From Mycolicibacterium rhodesiae (lineage in GTDB: Bacteria > Actinomycetota > Actinomycetes > Mycobacteriales > Mycobacteriaceae): a DNA stretch of 64,000 bases. The stretch's first letter is position 1. Each line of letters starts with the position of its first letter. Below, one piece after another: positions 44,794-53,293 of this stretch. A model generated the notes under the pieces. The model did not search any database, had not been told where the DNA came from, and saw only the letters and a list, made by a program, of their open reading frames with translations. The stretch is from contig NZ_MVIH01000005.1 in assembly GCF_002086695.1 (NCBI RefSeq), forward strand, positions 1 to 64,000, given 5' to 3'. The position numbers and the translations under genes were made by a program.

Positions 44794-46506
44794 ATGGGTG
44801 TACCGGTCTACAAACGCATTCTCGACCTGTTCGAGGCCGAGGGCGTGAACACGTTGTTCGGCATCCCGGACCCCAACTTCGTGCACATGTTCACCGAGGC
44901 GGATGCGCGCGGCTGGTCGGTGGTGGCGCCGCATCACGAACTGAGCGCCGGCTTCATGGCCGAGGCCGCATCCCGGATGACGGGCAAGCCCGGCCTGTGC
45001 ATCGGAACGCTCGGTCCGGGCATGGCCAACATCGCCGGTGCCATCCAGTGCGCTCTCGTGGAGAACTCACCCGTCATCTTCCTCGGTGGACAGCGGGCCC
45101 GGGTCACCGAGCGCCGGGTACGGCGCGGGCGCATCCAATTCGTCCAGCAGGAGCCACTTTTCGCTGCGTCGGTGAAATACAGCAGCTCGATCGAATACGC
45201 CGACCAGACCGACGAGATCATCCACGAAGCCATCCGGCGGGCCATGTCCGGAACCCCAGGCCCGACCTACGTCGAGTTCCCGTCGCACGTCATCCTCGAC
45301 GAGCTCGACGTCGACGCGGCTCCGCCGCCGTCGGCGTACCGCCTGGTCAACCAGGGCGCAGGCAGCCGCGAGGTGGCCGAAGCCGTCACGTTGATCCGCG
45401 ATGCCCAGCGTCCGGTACTGCTGGTCGGTCACGGCGTGCACACCTCCCGCACGCAGCAGGAGGTCAAGGATCTGGCCGAACTGATGGCCTGCCCGGTGAT
45501 CCAGACCTCCGGCGGCACGTCGTTCATCCCGGGTCTGCAGGACCGGACGTTTCCGTATCTGTTCTCTCCGGCCGCCAATCAGGCCGTCGAAGAATCCGAC
45601 CTGTGCGTCGCGCTGGGCACCGAACTCGGTGAACCCATGCACTACGGCAAGACCCAGCACTGGGCCGCCAACAACGCGACCCGCAAATGGGTGATCGTCG
45701 AGCAGGACCCGACCGCCATCGGGGTCAACCGGCCCGTCGACGTGGCGCTGGTCGGTGACCTGCGCGGTGTGGTGCCCCAGTTGGTCGAGGCGCTGCGGGG
45801 CACACCTCGCTCCGCGTCGGCCACCCTCGAGACGCTGATCAACGCCGACGCCGTCGAGCTGGCCCGGGTGGCCGAGGAGGCGCCGAGCGGGCACACCCCG
45901 GTGCACCCGGCGCGGTACGTCGTGGAAGCCACCAGGGCGTTCGACGAACTCGACGACGGCATCCTGGTGCGCGACGGCGGCGCGACGGTCATTTTCCAGT
46001 GGACCTATTCGCAGACCAAGCCGCGCGATGTGATCTGGAACCAGAACTTCGGTCATCTGGGCACCGGCTTGCCGTATGCCGTGGGCGCCTCGGTGGCCGA
46101 CGGCGGTACGCGCCCGGTCATGCTGCTCACCAGTGACTCGGCGTTCCTGTTCCACATCGCAGAGCTGGAGACCGCCGCCCGGCTCAACCTGCCGCTGGTG
46201 TGTGTGGTCGGCGTCGACCATCAGTGGGGTCTCGAGGTGGGCGTGTACAAGCGGACTTTCGTCCAGCCGTCGCCGCAACCCGGCGTGCACTGGAGCAAGG
46301 ACGTCCGGATGGACAGGATCGCCGAGGGTTTCGGTTGCCACGGTGAGTATGTGGAGAAAGAAGAGGAGATCGGCCCGGCGATCGCCCGCGCCTACGCCAG
46401 CGGAAAAGTCGGCGTGGTGCACGTGTGCATCGACCCGAAGGCCAACTCCGAGGAAATGCCGAAGTACGACCGATTCAGGACTTGGTATGCCGAAGGCACC
46501 CAATAA
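44794..46506 (+). CDS. Atypical thiamine-diphosphate enzyme (acetolactate synthase/lyase family)
   Basis: A 570-aa protein with the three-domain layout of the acetohydroxyacid synthase/decarboxylase family. The activating Glu49 is in HHELSAGFMAEA. The metal/ThDP motif that normally reads GDG-x24-27-NN is here SDS (447-449) followed by VD (474-475): the first Asp is kept, both glycines are Ser, and the second Asn is Asp. It lies between acyl-CoA dehydrogenases and an aldehyde dehydrogenase, so a carboligase/lyase splitting a 2-hydroxyacyl-CoA or 1,2-diketone is more likely than branched-chain amino-acid synthesis. Confidence 0.82.
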   Translation: MGVPVYKRILDLFEAEGVNTLFGIPDPNFVHMFTEADARGWSVVAPHHELSAGFMAEAASRMTGKPGLCIGTLGPGMANIAGAIQCALVENSPVIFLGGQRARVTERRVRRGRIQFVQQEPLFAASVKYSSSIEYADQTDEIIHEAIRRAMSGTPGPTYVEFPSHVILDELDVDAAPPPSAYRLVNQGAGSREVAEAVTLIRDAQRPVLLVGHGVHTSRTQQEVKDLAELMACPVIQTSGGTSFIPGLQDRTFPYLFSPAANQAVEESDLCVALGTELGEPMHYGKTQHWAANNATRKWVIVEQDPTAIGVNRPVDVALVGDLRGVVPQLVEALRGTPRSASATLETLINADAVELARVAEEAPSGHTPVHPARYVVEATRAFDELDDGILVRDGGATVIFQWTYSQTKPRDVIWNQNFGHLGTGLPYAVGASVADGGTRPVMLLTSDSAFLFHIAELETAARLNLPLVCVVGVDHQWGLEVGVYKRTFVQPSPQPGVHWSKDVRMDRIAEGFGCHGEYVEKEEEIGPAIARAYASGKVGVVHVCIDPKANSEEMPKYDRFRTWYAEGTQ

Positions 46507-46533
46507 CCCACCAGGATTGAGGAGGATGTGATC

Positions 46534-47970
46534 ATGCGCGAATATCTGAAGTTCTACATCGATGGACAGTGGGTGGATCCGGTCGAGCTGCGGACGCTCG
46601 ACGTCGACAACCCGACACTCGAGCAGGTCGGCGGCACGATCGCCATTGGCAGCGACGCCGACGTGGACAAGGCGGTCAAGGCGGCTCGCAAGGCATTCGG
46701 GACGTGGTCGGTCAGTTCGAAGGAAGACCGCCTCGACGTCCTGCAAACGATCCTCGACGAATACCAGAAACGTCTGAAGGATCTCGCCGACGCGGTGCAC
46801 GAGGAGATGGGCGCACCTCCCACGTTGGCCGCGGGGCCCCAGGTGATGATGGGTCTCGGTCACCTGTCGACCGCCATCGACGTACTGAAGAACTACAGCT
46901 TCGAAACCGAGCGCGGCCAGACGATGGTGGTCAAGGAGCCGGTCGGGGTGTGTGGACTCATCACGCCGTGGAACTGGCCGATCAACCAGATCGCCTGCAA
47001 GGTGTTCCCCGCCCTCGCTGCCGGGTGCACCATGGTGCTCAAACCGTCGGAGGTCGCGCCGTTCTCCGGCCAGATCTTCACCGAGATCCTCGACGCCGCA
47101 GGGCTTCCCGCGGGTGTCTACAACATGGTCTTCGGTGACGGGCCCGGCGTCGGTGCGGCGCTGTCCAGCCATCCCGGCATCGACATGGTGTCGTTCACCG
47201 GCTCAACGCGGGCCGGTATCGAGGTGGCCCGCAACGCCGCCCCCACCGTGAAGCGGGTCAGCCAGGAACTCGGCGGAAAGAGCCCCAACATCGTGCTCGA
47301 CGACGAGGCGTTCGGTCAGAGCGTGGCCGCCGGCGTCGCGGTGATGATGATGAACTCCGGGCAGAGCTGTAACGCACCGTCGCGCATGCTGGTCCCGAAG
47401 TCACGGATGGATGAAGCCGTGGCGGTAGCGAAGGCCACCGCCGAGGGAGTCAAGGTCGGCGATCTGTCCGACAGCTCGGCCATCGGGCCGGTGGCCTCAC
47501 GTATGCAGTTCGAGAAGGTCCAGGGTCTCATCGAGAAGGGCATCGCCGAAGGAGCGACGGTGGTTGCCGGCGGCCCGGGCCGTCCCGAGGGCCTCGACAC
47601 CGGCTACTACGTGCGTCCCACGGTGTTCGCCGACGTGAACAATGACATGACGATCGCCCGCGAGGAGATCTTCGGACCCGTGCTGTGCATCCTGGGCTAC
47701 GACAACCTGGACCAGGCCGTCGAGATCGGCAACGACACCGATTACGGCCTCTACGGCTACGTCTCCGGTGCCGACCTGGACCAGGCGCGTGCGCTGGCCC
47801 GGCGTATCCGCGCCGGCGCGGTCACCATCAACCACGCGTTCGACATCAAGGCCCCGTTCGGTGGATACAAAACCAGTGGCAACGGCCGGGAATGGGGCGA
47901 AGAGGGATTCGCCGATTTCCTGGAGACCAAAGCGATTCTCGGGTACGCGCCGGTCGGCACCGGGGAGTAA
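46534..47970 (+). CDS. Aldehyde dehydrogenase (NAD-dependent)
   Basis: A 478-aa enzyme from ATG 46534, chosen because GAGGAGG lies 8 bases upstream. Motifs: GLITPWNWPINQIACK, FTGSTRAGIEV, catalytic Glu in QELGGKSPNIV, catalytic Cys in NSGQSCNAPSR and the C-terminal INHAFDIKAPFGGYKTSGNGRE. It oxidises an aldehyde to the acid, probably the aldehyde released by the preceding ThDP enzyme. It is the last gene of the plus operon. Confidence 0.92.
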   Translation: MREYLKFYIDGQWVDPVELRTLDVDNPTLEQVGGTIAIGSDADVDKAVKAARKAFGTWSVSSKEDRLDVLQTILDEYQKRLKDLADAVHEEMGAPPTLAAGPQVMMGLGHLSTAIDVLKNYSFETERGQTMVVKEPVGVCGLITPWNWPINQIACKVFPALAAGCTMVLKPSEVAPFSGQIFTEILDAAGLPAGVYNMVFGDGPGVGAALSSHPGIDMVSFTGSTRAGIEVARNAAPTVKRVSQELGGKSPNIVLDDEAFGQSVAAGVAVMMMNSGQSCNAPSRMLVPKSRMDEAVAVAKATAEGVKVGDLSDSSAIGPVASRMQFEKVQGLIEKGIAEGATVVAGGPGRPEGLDTGYYVRPTVFADVNNDMTIAREEIFGPVLCILGYDNLDQAVEIGNDTDYGLYGYVSGADLDQARALARRIRAGAVTINHAFDIKAPFGGYKTSGNGREWGEEGFADFLETKAILGYAPVGTGE

Positions 47971-48006
47971 CTCCGACCTGACTGTCTCGCACTAGCATCG
48001 GCACCC

Positions 48007-48438
48007 ATGCGGGTGCTGGTGCAGCGGGTCACGTCGGCGTCGGTGTCGGTGGGTGGCGAGGTGGTCGGGGAGATCAGGCCGTCCGGTCAGGGCGTGTTGG
48101 CCCTGGTCGGCGTGACCCACACCGACACCGAGGCCATCGCCCGCCGGCTCGCCGAAAAGCTATGGCAGCTGCGAATTCTCGACGACGAACGGTCCGCGGC
48201 CGACACCGGCGCGCCGATCCTGGTGATCAGCCAGTTCACCCTGTACGCCAACACTGTGAAGGGGCGCAGGCCGAGTTGGAACGCCGCGGCACCGGCCGCC
48301 GTCGCCGAACCGCTCGTCACGGCATTCGCCGAGGCGCTGCGGGAGCTGGGCGCCCACGTCGAGACCGGTGTGTTCGGTGCCGATATGGCGGTGGCGTTGG
48401 TCAACGACGGTCCGGTCACGGTGCTGCTGGAGCTGTGA
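48007..48438 (+). CDS. dtd: D-aminoacyl-tRNA deacylase
   Basis: A 143-aa enzyme of usual family length. The two diagnostic motifs are present: SQFTLYA near residue 75 and [11 protein letters not shown] (NxGPxT gate) at the C-terminus, where the two Gly-cisPro type loops of the dimer form the active site. It removes D-amino acids mischarged to tRNA. A TAGCAT box at 47993-47998 lies 8 bases upstream of ATG, so the transcript may be nearly leaderless. It is a housekeeping gene marking the end of the island. Confidence 0.96.
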   Translation: MRVLVQRVTSASVSVGGEVVGEIRPSGQGVLALVGVTHTDTEAIARRLAEKLWQLRILDDERSAADTGAPILVISQFTLYANTVKGRRPSWNAAAPAAVAEPLVTAFAEALRELGAHVETGVFGADMAVALVNDGPVTVLLEL

Positions 48439-48579
48439 CCCGGATGGGCGGCCGTGACGGCGGTCAGGAAACCTGTTCTCGCAGAGCTTCATAGGCACTG
48501 CGGCCACGGGTGAATCTCGCGGCGCCGGCCCGGTGCTTGCGGAACTTGCGGCGGAACTGATCCGAGGTCCCCGGCCGAA

Positions 48580-49209
48580 GTGGTTGACTGGCAGCTGACG
48601 AACGGCAGGGATGGAGGTCGACGAATCGACGGCGACTCGCAGCATACTGACGCCGGCGTCCCCGACGACGTCCGGCGCATGGTGATGCAGGCCGCCTACG
48701 ACGAGCTGACCCGGTGGGGCTTGGAGCGGTTCGACATCCCGACGATGTGCTCTCGACACAAGATCGACGAATCACTGGTCACCAAATACTGGGGAGACGG
48801 CAGTCGGCTTGCCCTCGAGGCGCTGTTGTTCTGGAGCAACGATGTCCTGACCGCGCCCGACACCGGATCGCTGCGCACCGATCTGCAGGCCCTGGCCACG
48901 GTGGTGGCCCAACAAGTCAACGACACCGTCGGTCGCAGTCTTCTGCGGGCGTTGGTGGTCGACGATCGCGCCGCCTTCGCCGACGACACCCGGATGGCGT
49001 TCTGGATGCGGCGGTTCGCGAGTATCCGGTCGGTGTTCGACCGGGCGGCCGCACGCGGAGAGTTGCGAGACGGCGTCGACACGATCGCCGCGATGCAACT
49101 CGTCCTGGCCCCGATCAACGTACGTGCCCTGTACACCCGAGAGCCGATCGCCGAGCACTACTGCGCCGCAATCGCCGACCTGGCGTGGCACGCGGTTGCG
49201 AAGCGCTAG
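48580..49209 (+). CDS. TetR-family regulator
   Basis: 209 aa from GTG 48580. The HTH lies at residues ~30-75 (MVMQAAYDELTRWGLERFDIPTMC, recognition region DESLVTKYWGDGSRLALEAL), unusual in having KYWGD where most have YHF/YYHF. The C-terminal domain resembles the TetR_C_11-like class. The neighbours are dtd and a phytoene-dehydrogenase-like gene; the target is unknown. Confidence 0.8.
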   Translation: MVDWQLTNGRDGGRRIDGDSQHTDAGVPDDVRRMVMQAAYDELTRWGLERFDIPTMCSRHKIDESLVTKYWGDGSRLALEALLFWSNDVLTAPDTGSLRTDLQALATVVAQQVNDTVGRSLLRALVVDDRAAFADDTRMAFWMRRFASIRSVFDRAAARGELRDGVDTIAAMQLVLAPINVRALYTREPIAEHYCAAIADLAWHAVAKR

Positions 49210-49299
49210 CCCGTTCGACAACAGCTCCCAGACAACGGGGGCGCGAGGTAGACCCGGCCCGCGACGGTTAGCACGGCCGAACGGTGGTATCTGACGACG

Positions 49300-50814
49300 A
49301 TGAGCGCGCCCTTGGATGTAGTGGTGGTCGGAGCTGGGCCGAATGGGCTCGCGGCCGCCGTGATCGCCGCCGCGGCCGGGTTGTCAGTGCGGGTGTTGGA
49401 ATCCGACCCGTCACCCGGAGGGGGTTGCCGCACCGAAGCCCTCGACCTCGGGGTGCCGTTGCTGCATGACCTGTGTTCGGCGGTGCACCCGATGGCGGTC
49501 GCCTCGCCGTTCTTCGAGCGATTCGACCTCGCCGCGCGCGGCGTCGAGTTGCCGAAGCCGGCCATCGCCTTCGCCCAGCCGTTGGTGGACGGCCGGGCCG
49601 CGGTCGCGTACCAAGACCTGAACCGCACGGTGGGCGAATTGGCTGAGGACGGGGCCCGCGAAGGCCGGACCTATCGTCGGGTGATGGCTCCGCTGGTCGA
49701 GAACTGGACCGCGGTGCGCGACATCGGGCTCGGCGACCTTCGGAGCGTGCCGAGCAGCGTGCTGCACCCCTCGGGGATGGCCGGGGCGGCGGCATTGGGG
49801 AGTCGAGCCTTGGAACTCGGCACGGCCTTGTGGGACCAGCTCACTCGGGCTCCCCGTGCCGGTGCGCTGCTCACCGGCGTGTCGGCGCACGCGAACGTGG
49901 TCATTCCGGCGTTGGCCGGTGGTGCTACGGCCCTGCTCCTCGGCACGCTGGCGCACAGTCACGGATGGCCGATACCGGTCGGCGGTAGCCAGTCGATCAC
50001 GAATGCGTTGCTGACCGATCTGGCCTACCGAGGGGTCGACGTGGTCACCGATTGCCAGATCACCGATTCGGCACAGTTGCCCCGGGCCCGCGCGTACCTG
50101 TTCGACACCTCGCCGTGGACGCTGAGCCAGGTCTACGGCACGGACCTGCCAGCCCGCTACCGATCGGCGTTGGGCCGGTTCACTCCCGGCAACGGGGTGG
50201 CCAAGGTCGACTTCGCGTTGTCGGGCCCGGTGCCCTGGGCAGATCCTCGGCTGGCCGAGGCGGGGACCCTGCACATCGGAGGCAGTCGAGAGGAGATGAA
50301 GCAAGCCGAACGCGACACCGCAGCGGGTCGGCACAGTCGCACTCCGATGACCCTCGCCAGCCAGCCCACCGTGGTGGACACCACCCGATTGGGCCCGGGT
50401 GGTGCCCGGCCGCTCTGGACGTACGCCCACGTGCCGAATGGTTCCACTCGCGATATGACCGAGGTGGTGACCGCACACATCGAACGGTTCGCCCCGGGCT
50501 TCCGCGATGTGGTGATCGGGTCACGGTGCATCCCGGCTGCTTCGATGGCCGGCCACAACCCGAACTATGTCGGCGGTGACATCGCGGTCGGAACCGTGTC
50601 GATGTATCGCATGCTGGCCCGGCCGGTCCTGAGGTGGAATCCGTACCGCACGCCCCTGGATAACGTGTATCTGTGCTCGGCCTCGACGCCGCCGGGCCCC
50701 GGTGTCCACGGGATGTGCGGTATGCACGCCGCGACTCGAGTGTTGCGCGAGCACTTTGGCATTCAGCAATTGCCCGACTTGGCGCCGGCGGGCATGCGTT
50801 CGTCCGTGCGGTGA
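49300..50814 (+). CDS. Phytoene-desaturase-like FAD-dependent oxidoreductase
   Basis: A 504-aa protein with a dinucleotide motif VVVVGAGPNGLAAAVIAAAAG at 7-27, followed by ESDPSPGGGCRTEAL, and the C-terminal FAD contact YLCSASTPPGPGVHGMCGMHAA typical of the CrtI/carotenoid-oxidoreductase group. No other carotenoid genes (crtB, crtE) are nearby; many mycobacterial relatives act on other polyenes or have unknown substrates. The ATG is at 49300. A GGTT-N16-GGTATC SigF-like pattern precedes it, a weak match. Confidence 0.87.
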   Translation: MSAPLDVVVVGAGPNGLAAAVIAAAAGLSVRVLESDPSPGGGCRTEALDLGVPLLHDLCSAVHPMAVASPFFERFDLAARGVELPKPAIAFAQPLVDGRAAVAYQDLNRTVGELAEDGAREGRTYRRVMAPLVENWTAVRDIGLGDLRSVPSSVLHPSGMAGAAALGSRALELGTALWDQLTRAPRAGALLTGVSAHANVVIPALAGGATALLLGTLAHSHGWPIPVGGSQSITNALLTDLAYRGVDVVTDCQITDSAQLPRARAYLFDTSPWTLSQVYGTDLPARYRSALGRFTPGNGVAKVDFALSGPVPWADPRLAEAGTLHIGGSREEMKQAERDTAAGRHSRTPMTLASQPTVVDTTRLGPGGARPLWTYAHVPNGSTRDMTEVVTAHIERFAPGFRDVVIGSRCIPAASMAGHNPNYVGGDIAVGTVSMYRMLARPVLRWNPYRTPLDNVYLCSASTPPGPGVHGMCGMHAATRVLREHFGIQQLPDLAPAGMRSSVR

Positions 50815-50892
50815 GTGCATGCAGCCGACCTGGGCGTGGGTGCGAGCGCGATAGGACGCTGCGTTGCTTTGCAGAAGTCTTGTGCGCTAAGA

Positions 50893-50917
50893 GTTTAGCC
50901 GGCTAATCATCGGGCAT
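50893..50917 (+). promoter_or_regulatory. SigF-like promoter of small secreted-protein gene
   Basis: GTTT (50893-50896), 15-base spacer, GGGCAT (50912-50917), against the mycobacterial SigF consensus GTTT-N15-17-GGGTAT (one mismatch). Confidence 0.5.
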
Positions 50918-50965
50918 TCCGCCGGAAGGTGACAAAGCTCTACGGTGACAAGGAAGTGTTGTTTA

Positions 50966-51316
50966 GTGATAGACGTTCGACATCGAATCGCGTTGGTAAT
51001 CGGTATTTTTGCTGCACCAGCTGTTCCGCTGGCGATCGCCGCCGTCCCGGCGCCGACGGCCAACCCGATCGCGGAGCCCTGCCCGGTCAGCGAGGTGTCC
51101 CAGATCTACTTCGACGGCTGCTTGCCGTCGATCGATCCGCCGCAGGCACAAGTGGATCGTCGCGGTCCGGACCAGTTGCCCGAGATCCGGGGAATACCCT
51201 GCGACGGTTCGAACACCGGTACCTGCATCGGCCTGAGCCAGTTGCCGGGCGGGACACCAGCGCAGTCGAACGCGACCCCGGCTCAGCCCGATACGCAGGT
51301 TCGATCCTCGCCGTGA
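50966..51316 (+). CDS. Small secreted protein of unknown function
   Basis: About 116 aa from GTG 50966 (AGGAAG ~10 bases upstream); GTG 50945 would add seven residues. Signal peptide with hydrophobic core IALVIGIFAAPAVPLAIAAV, then a Pro/Gln/Asp-rich mature part with four cysteines in two pairs (EPCPVSE...DGCLPS; IPCDG...GTCIG). It resembles many short, structureless secreted proteins of mycobacteria. It probably ends just before an intergenic region containing an operator-like repeat. Confidence 0.65.
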   Translation: MIDVRHRIALVIGIFAAPAVPLAIAAVPAPTANPIAEPCPVSEVSQIYFDGCLPSIDPPQAQVDRRGPDQLPEIRGIPCDGSNTGTCIGLSQLPGGTPAQSNATPAQPDTQVRSSP

Positions 51317-51398
51317 CCCGGCGTTCGACGGCACGGGGAACGTGCCGTAGCCGCGAGCTGGCCGGACAGGCGTGGAATGGTTGTTACGGATCATGATC

Positions 51399-51441
51399 GC
51401 AATTGCATACTGTGCGGAAACAATTGCATATGGGCAACTAT
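51399..51441. promoter_or_regulatory. Operator-like repeats upstream of the GH15 gene
   Basis: CAATTGCATA occurs at 51400-51409 and 51421-51430, exactly 21 bases (two helical turns) apart; GCAATTGC (51399-51406) is itself a palindrome. GCAACTATTTG (51434-51444) follows, resembling the MarR-region site at 55020. Confidence 0.5.
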
Positions 51442-51483
51442 TTGAAGATTCGATGAGACCACGATTAAGGCTGCCCGGCAATG

Positions 51484-51508
51484 GTATAGATCGCCGCAGA
51501 CCGGGTAA
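51484..51508 (+). promoter_or_regulatory. SigF-like promoter of GH15 gene
   Basis: GTAT (51484-51487), 15-base spacer, GGGTAA (51503-51508); one mismatch in each box. The ATG at 51518 lies at about the expected transcription start. Confidence 0.45.
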
Positions 51509-51517
51509 GCGCACTCC

Positions 51518-53293
51518 ATGCCGTCAGTCACTCCACCGTGGACGTTGCGCGAGTATGCGTTCATCGCCGATGGAGAACGAGGCGCATTGATCGGCCCGCG
51601 GGGCGACATTGCATGGATGTGTGCGCCTCGCTGGGACAGTGACGCCGTGTTCGGGTCGCTCATCGGTGGCGGCGGTAGTTACACGATCACGCCGACCGAA
51701 ACCTTCGTGTGGGGCGGTTATTACGAGCCTGCCTCGCTCATCTGGCGGTCGCGGTGGGTGACAGTGTCGGGCATCATCGAATGCCGCGAGGCGCTCGCGT
51801 TTCCGGGTCGAGATGACACCGCCGTAGTCCTCCGCCGGATCGAGGCGATTCGGGGGGATGCCCGCCTACAGGTGAGGCTGCAGCCCACTGCCGAATTCGG
51901 TCGGCTACCCATGCGCGATGTTCGGCGCGACGATGCCACAGGCTGCTGGCTGGCGAATGTCGGATCGTTGAGGATGCGATGGTCGGGTGCGGCGGACGCT
52001 CACGTCGTCGGCGACACGGCGGCTGAGCGCTGCTTGGAATCGACGGTGGTGCTCACCGAAGGCGAAAGCGTCGACTTGGTTCTCGAGCTATCCGACCGCG
52101 AGCTCCACGGACCCCCGGTGGCCGCTCCGCAAGCCTGGGCTGATACCGAGAAGACCTGGGCTGCAGCGATTCCTGCCCTTGGGCCAACGATCGCCCCACG
52201 CGATGCCGCGCACAGTTATGCGGTCATGCGTGGCATGACCGCATCCTCGGGCGCCATGGTCGCTGCTGCCACGATGAGCTTGCCCGAGCGTGCCGATGAG
52301 GGTGCCAACTACGACTACCGATATGCGTGGATTCGTGATCAGTGCTATGCGGGTATCGCCGTGGCTGCCGACGGTCCACACGAACTTCTGGGCAAGGCAG
52401 TCGATTTCGTGTCAGAGCGGCTATTGGCCGACGGGCCGAAACTTAGACCCGCCTACACCGGTTCCGGCGAGGCCGTGCCGGACCAGCGACGGCTCGAGTT
52501 GCACGGCTATCCGGGCGGTTACGATCTCGCCGGAAACCACGTCCGCGACCAATTTCAACTCGACATCTTCGGTGAGGCGCTGCTGCTGTTCGCTGCTGCG
52601 GACCGCCACGACATGCTCACCACCGACAGTCGCGGGGCGATCGACGCCGCCGTCGACGCGATCGGCGCGAACATCGATCGGCCCGACGCGGGTATCTGGG
52701 AACTCGGCGAGCGACGCTGGACACATTCCCGGCTGGCCTGCGCGGCAGGTTTGCGTGCGATTGCCGCAGCCCGAGTGGTCCGGGATCCGGGCGCGCTGAG
52801 CACACTGGCCGACCACATCGTCGCCGACACCTCCTCGCAGAGCTTGCATCGGACAGGCAGGTGGCAGCGGGCAGCTGACGATGATCGGATCGACGCCGCA
52901 TTGCTCCTGCCCGCCCTGCGAGGCGCTCTGCCGGGCCGAGACCCACGTTCAGTGGCAACCTACCGCGCCGTCGAACGCGACCTGAGCCGCGATCACTACG
53001 TCTACCGCTATCCGCCTCGGCAGGGACTCGGAACAAACGAGAGCGCCTTCCTCCTGTGCGGGTTCGTGATGGCGCTCGCGGCCCAGCAGCAGGGCCACAC
53101 CGTTGAGGCATACCGCTATTTCGAACGCAACCGGGCCGGTTGCGGGACGCCGGGGCTGTTTTCGGAGGAGTACGACATCCGCCAACGCCAGTTGCGGGGG
53201 AACATCCCGCAGGCCTTTGTCCATGCGCTGTTGTTCGAGGCATCGAGCACGTTGGCGCGAACCACTGCAGAAGACACCGAAGGGAGCCAATGA
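51518..53293 (+). CDS. GH15 family glucoamylase/trehalase
   Basis: A 591-aa enzyme. The (alpha/alpha)6 catalytic barrel is recognised from YDYRYAWIRDQCYAG (substrate Trp/Arg/Asp), IWELGERRWTHSRLA with the likely general acid Glu, and GLFSEEYDIRQRQLRGNIPQAF with the general base Glu. No signal peptide, so it is cytoplasmic: a trehalase or glucan hydrolase acting on trehalose or glycogen-type sugars. It overlaps the SDR start (ATGATG). Confidence 0.9.
   Translation: MPSVTPPWTLREYAFIADGERGALIGPRGDIAWMCAPRWDSDAVFGSLIGGGGSYTITPTETFVWGGYYEPASLIWRSRWVTVSGIIECREALAFPGRDDTAVVLRRIEAIRGDARLQVRLQPTAEFGRLPMRDVRRDDATGCWLANVGSLRMRWSGAADAHVVGDTAAERCLESTVVLTEGESVDLVLELSDRELHGPPVAAPQAWADTEKTWAAAIPALGPTIAPRDAAHSYAVMRGMTASSGAMVAAATMSLPERADEGANYDYRYAWIRDQCYAGIAVAADGPHELLGKAVDFVSERLLADGPKLRPAYTGSGEAVPDQRRLELHGYPGGYDLAGNHVRDQFQLDIFGEALLLFAAADRHDMLTTDSRGAIDAAVDAIGANIDRPDAGIWELGERRWTHSRLACAAGLRAIAAARVVRDPGALSTLADHIVADTSSQSLHRTGRWQRAADDDRIDAALLLPALRGALPGRDPRSVATYRAVERDLSRDHYVYRYPPRQGLGTNESAFLLCGFVMALAAQQQGHTVEAYRYFERNRAGCGTPGLFSEEYDIRQRQLRGNIPQAFVHALLFEASSTLARTTAEDTEGSQ

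Noticed and set aside
44794..46506. Assignment as acetolactate synthase for branched-chain amino acids
   Set aside because: Located in a catabolic operon, no regulatory subunit (ilvN), and altered ThDP motif.
45067..47172. Minus-strand 701-aa ORF
   Set aside because: Antisense shadow of the ThDP-enzyme and ALDH genes, with no recognisable motif.
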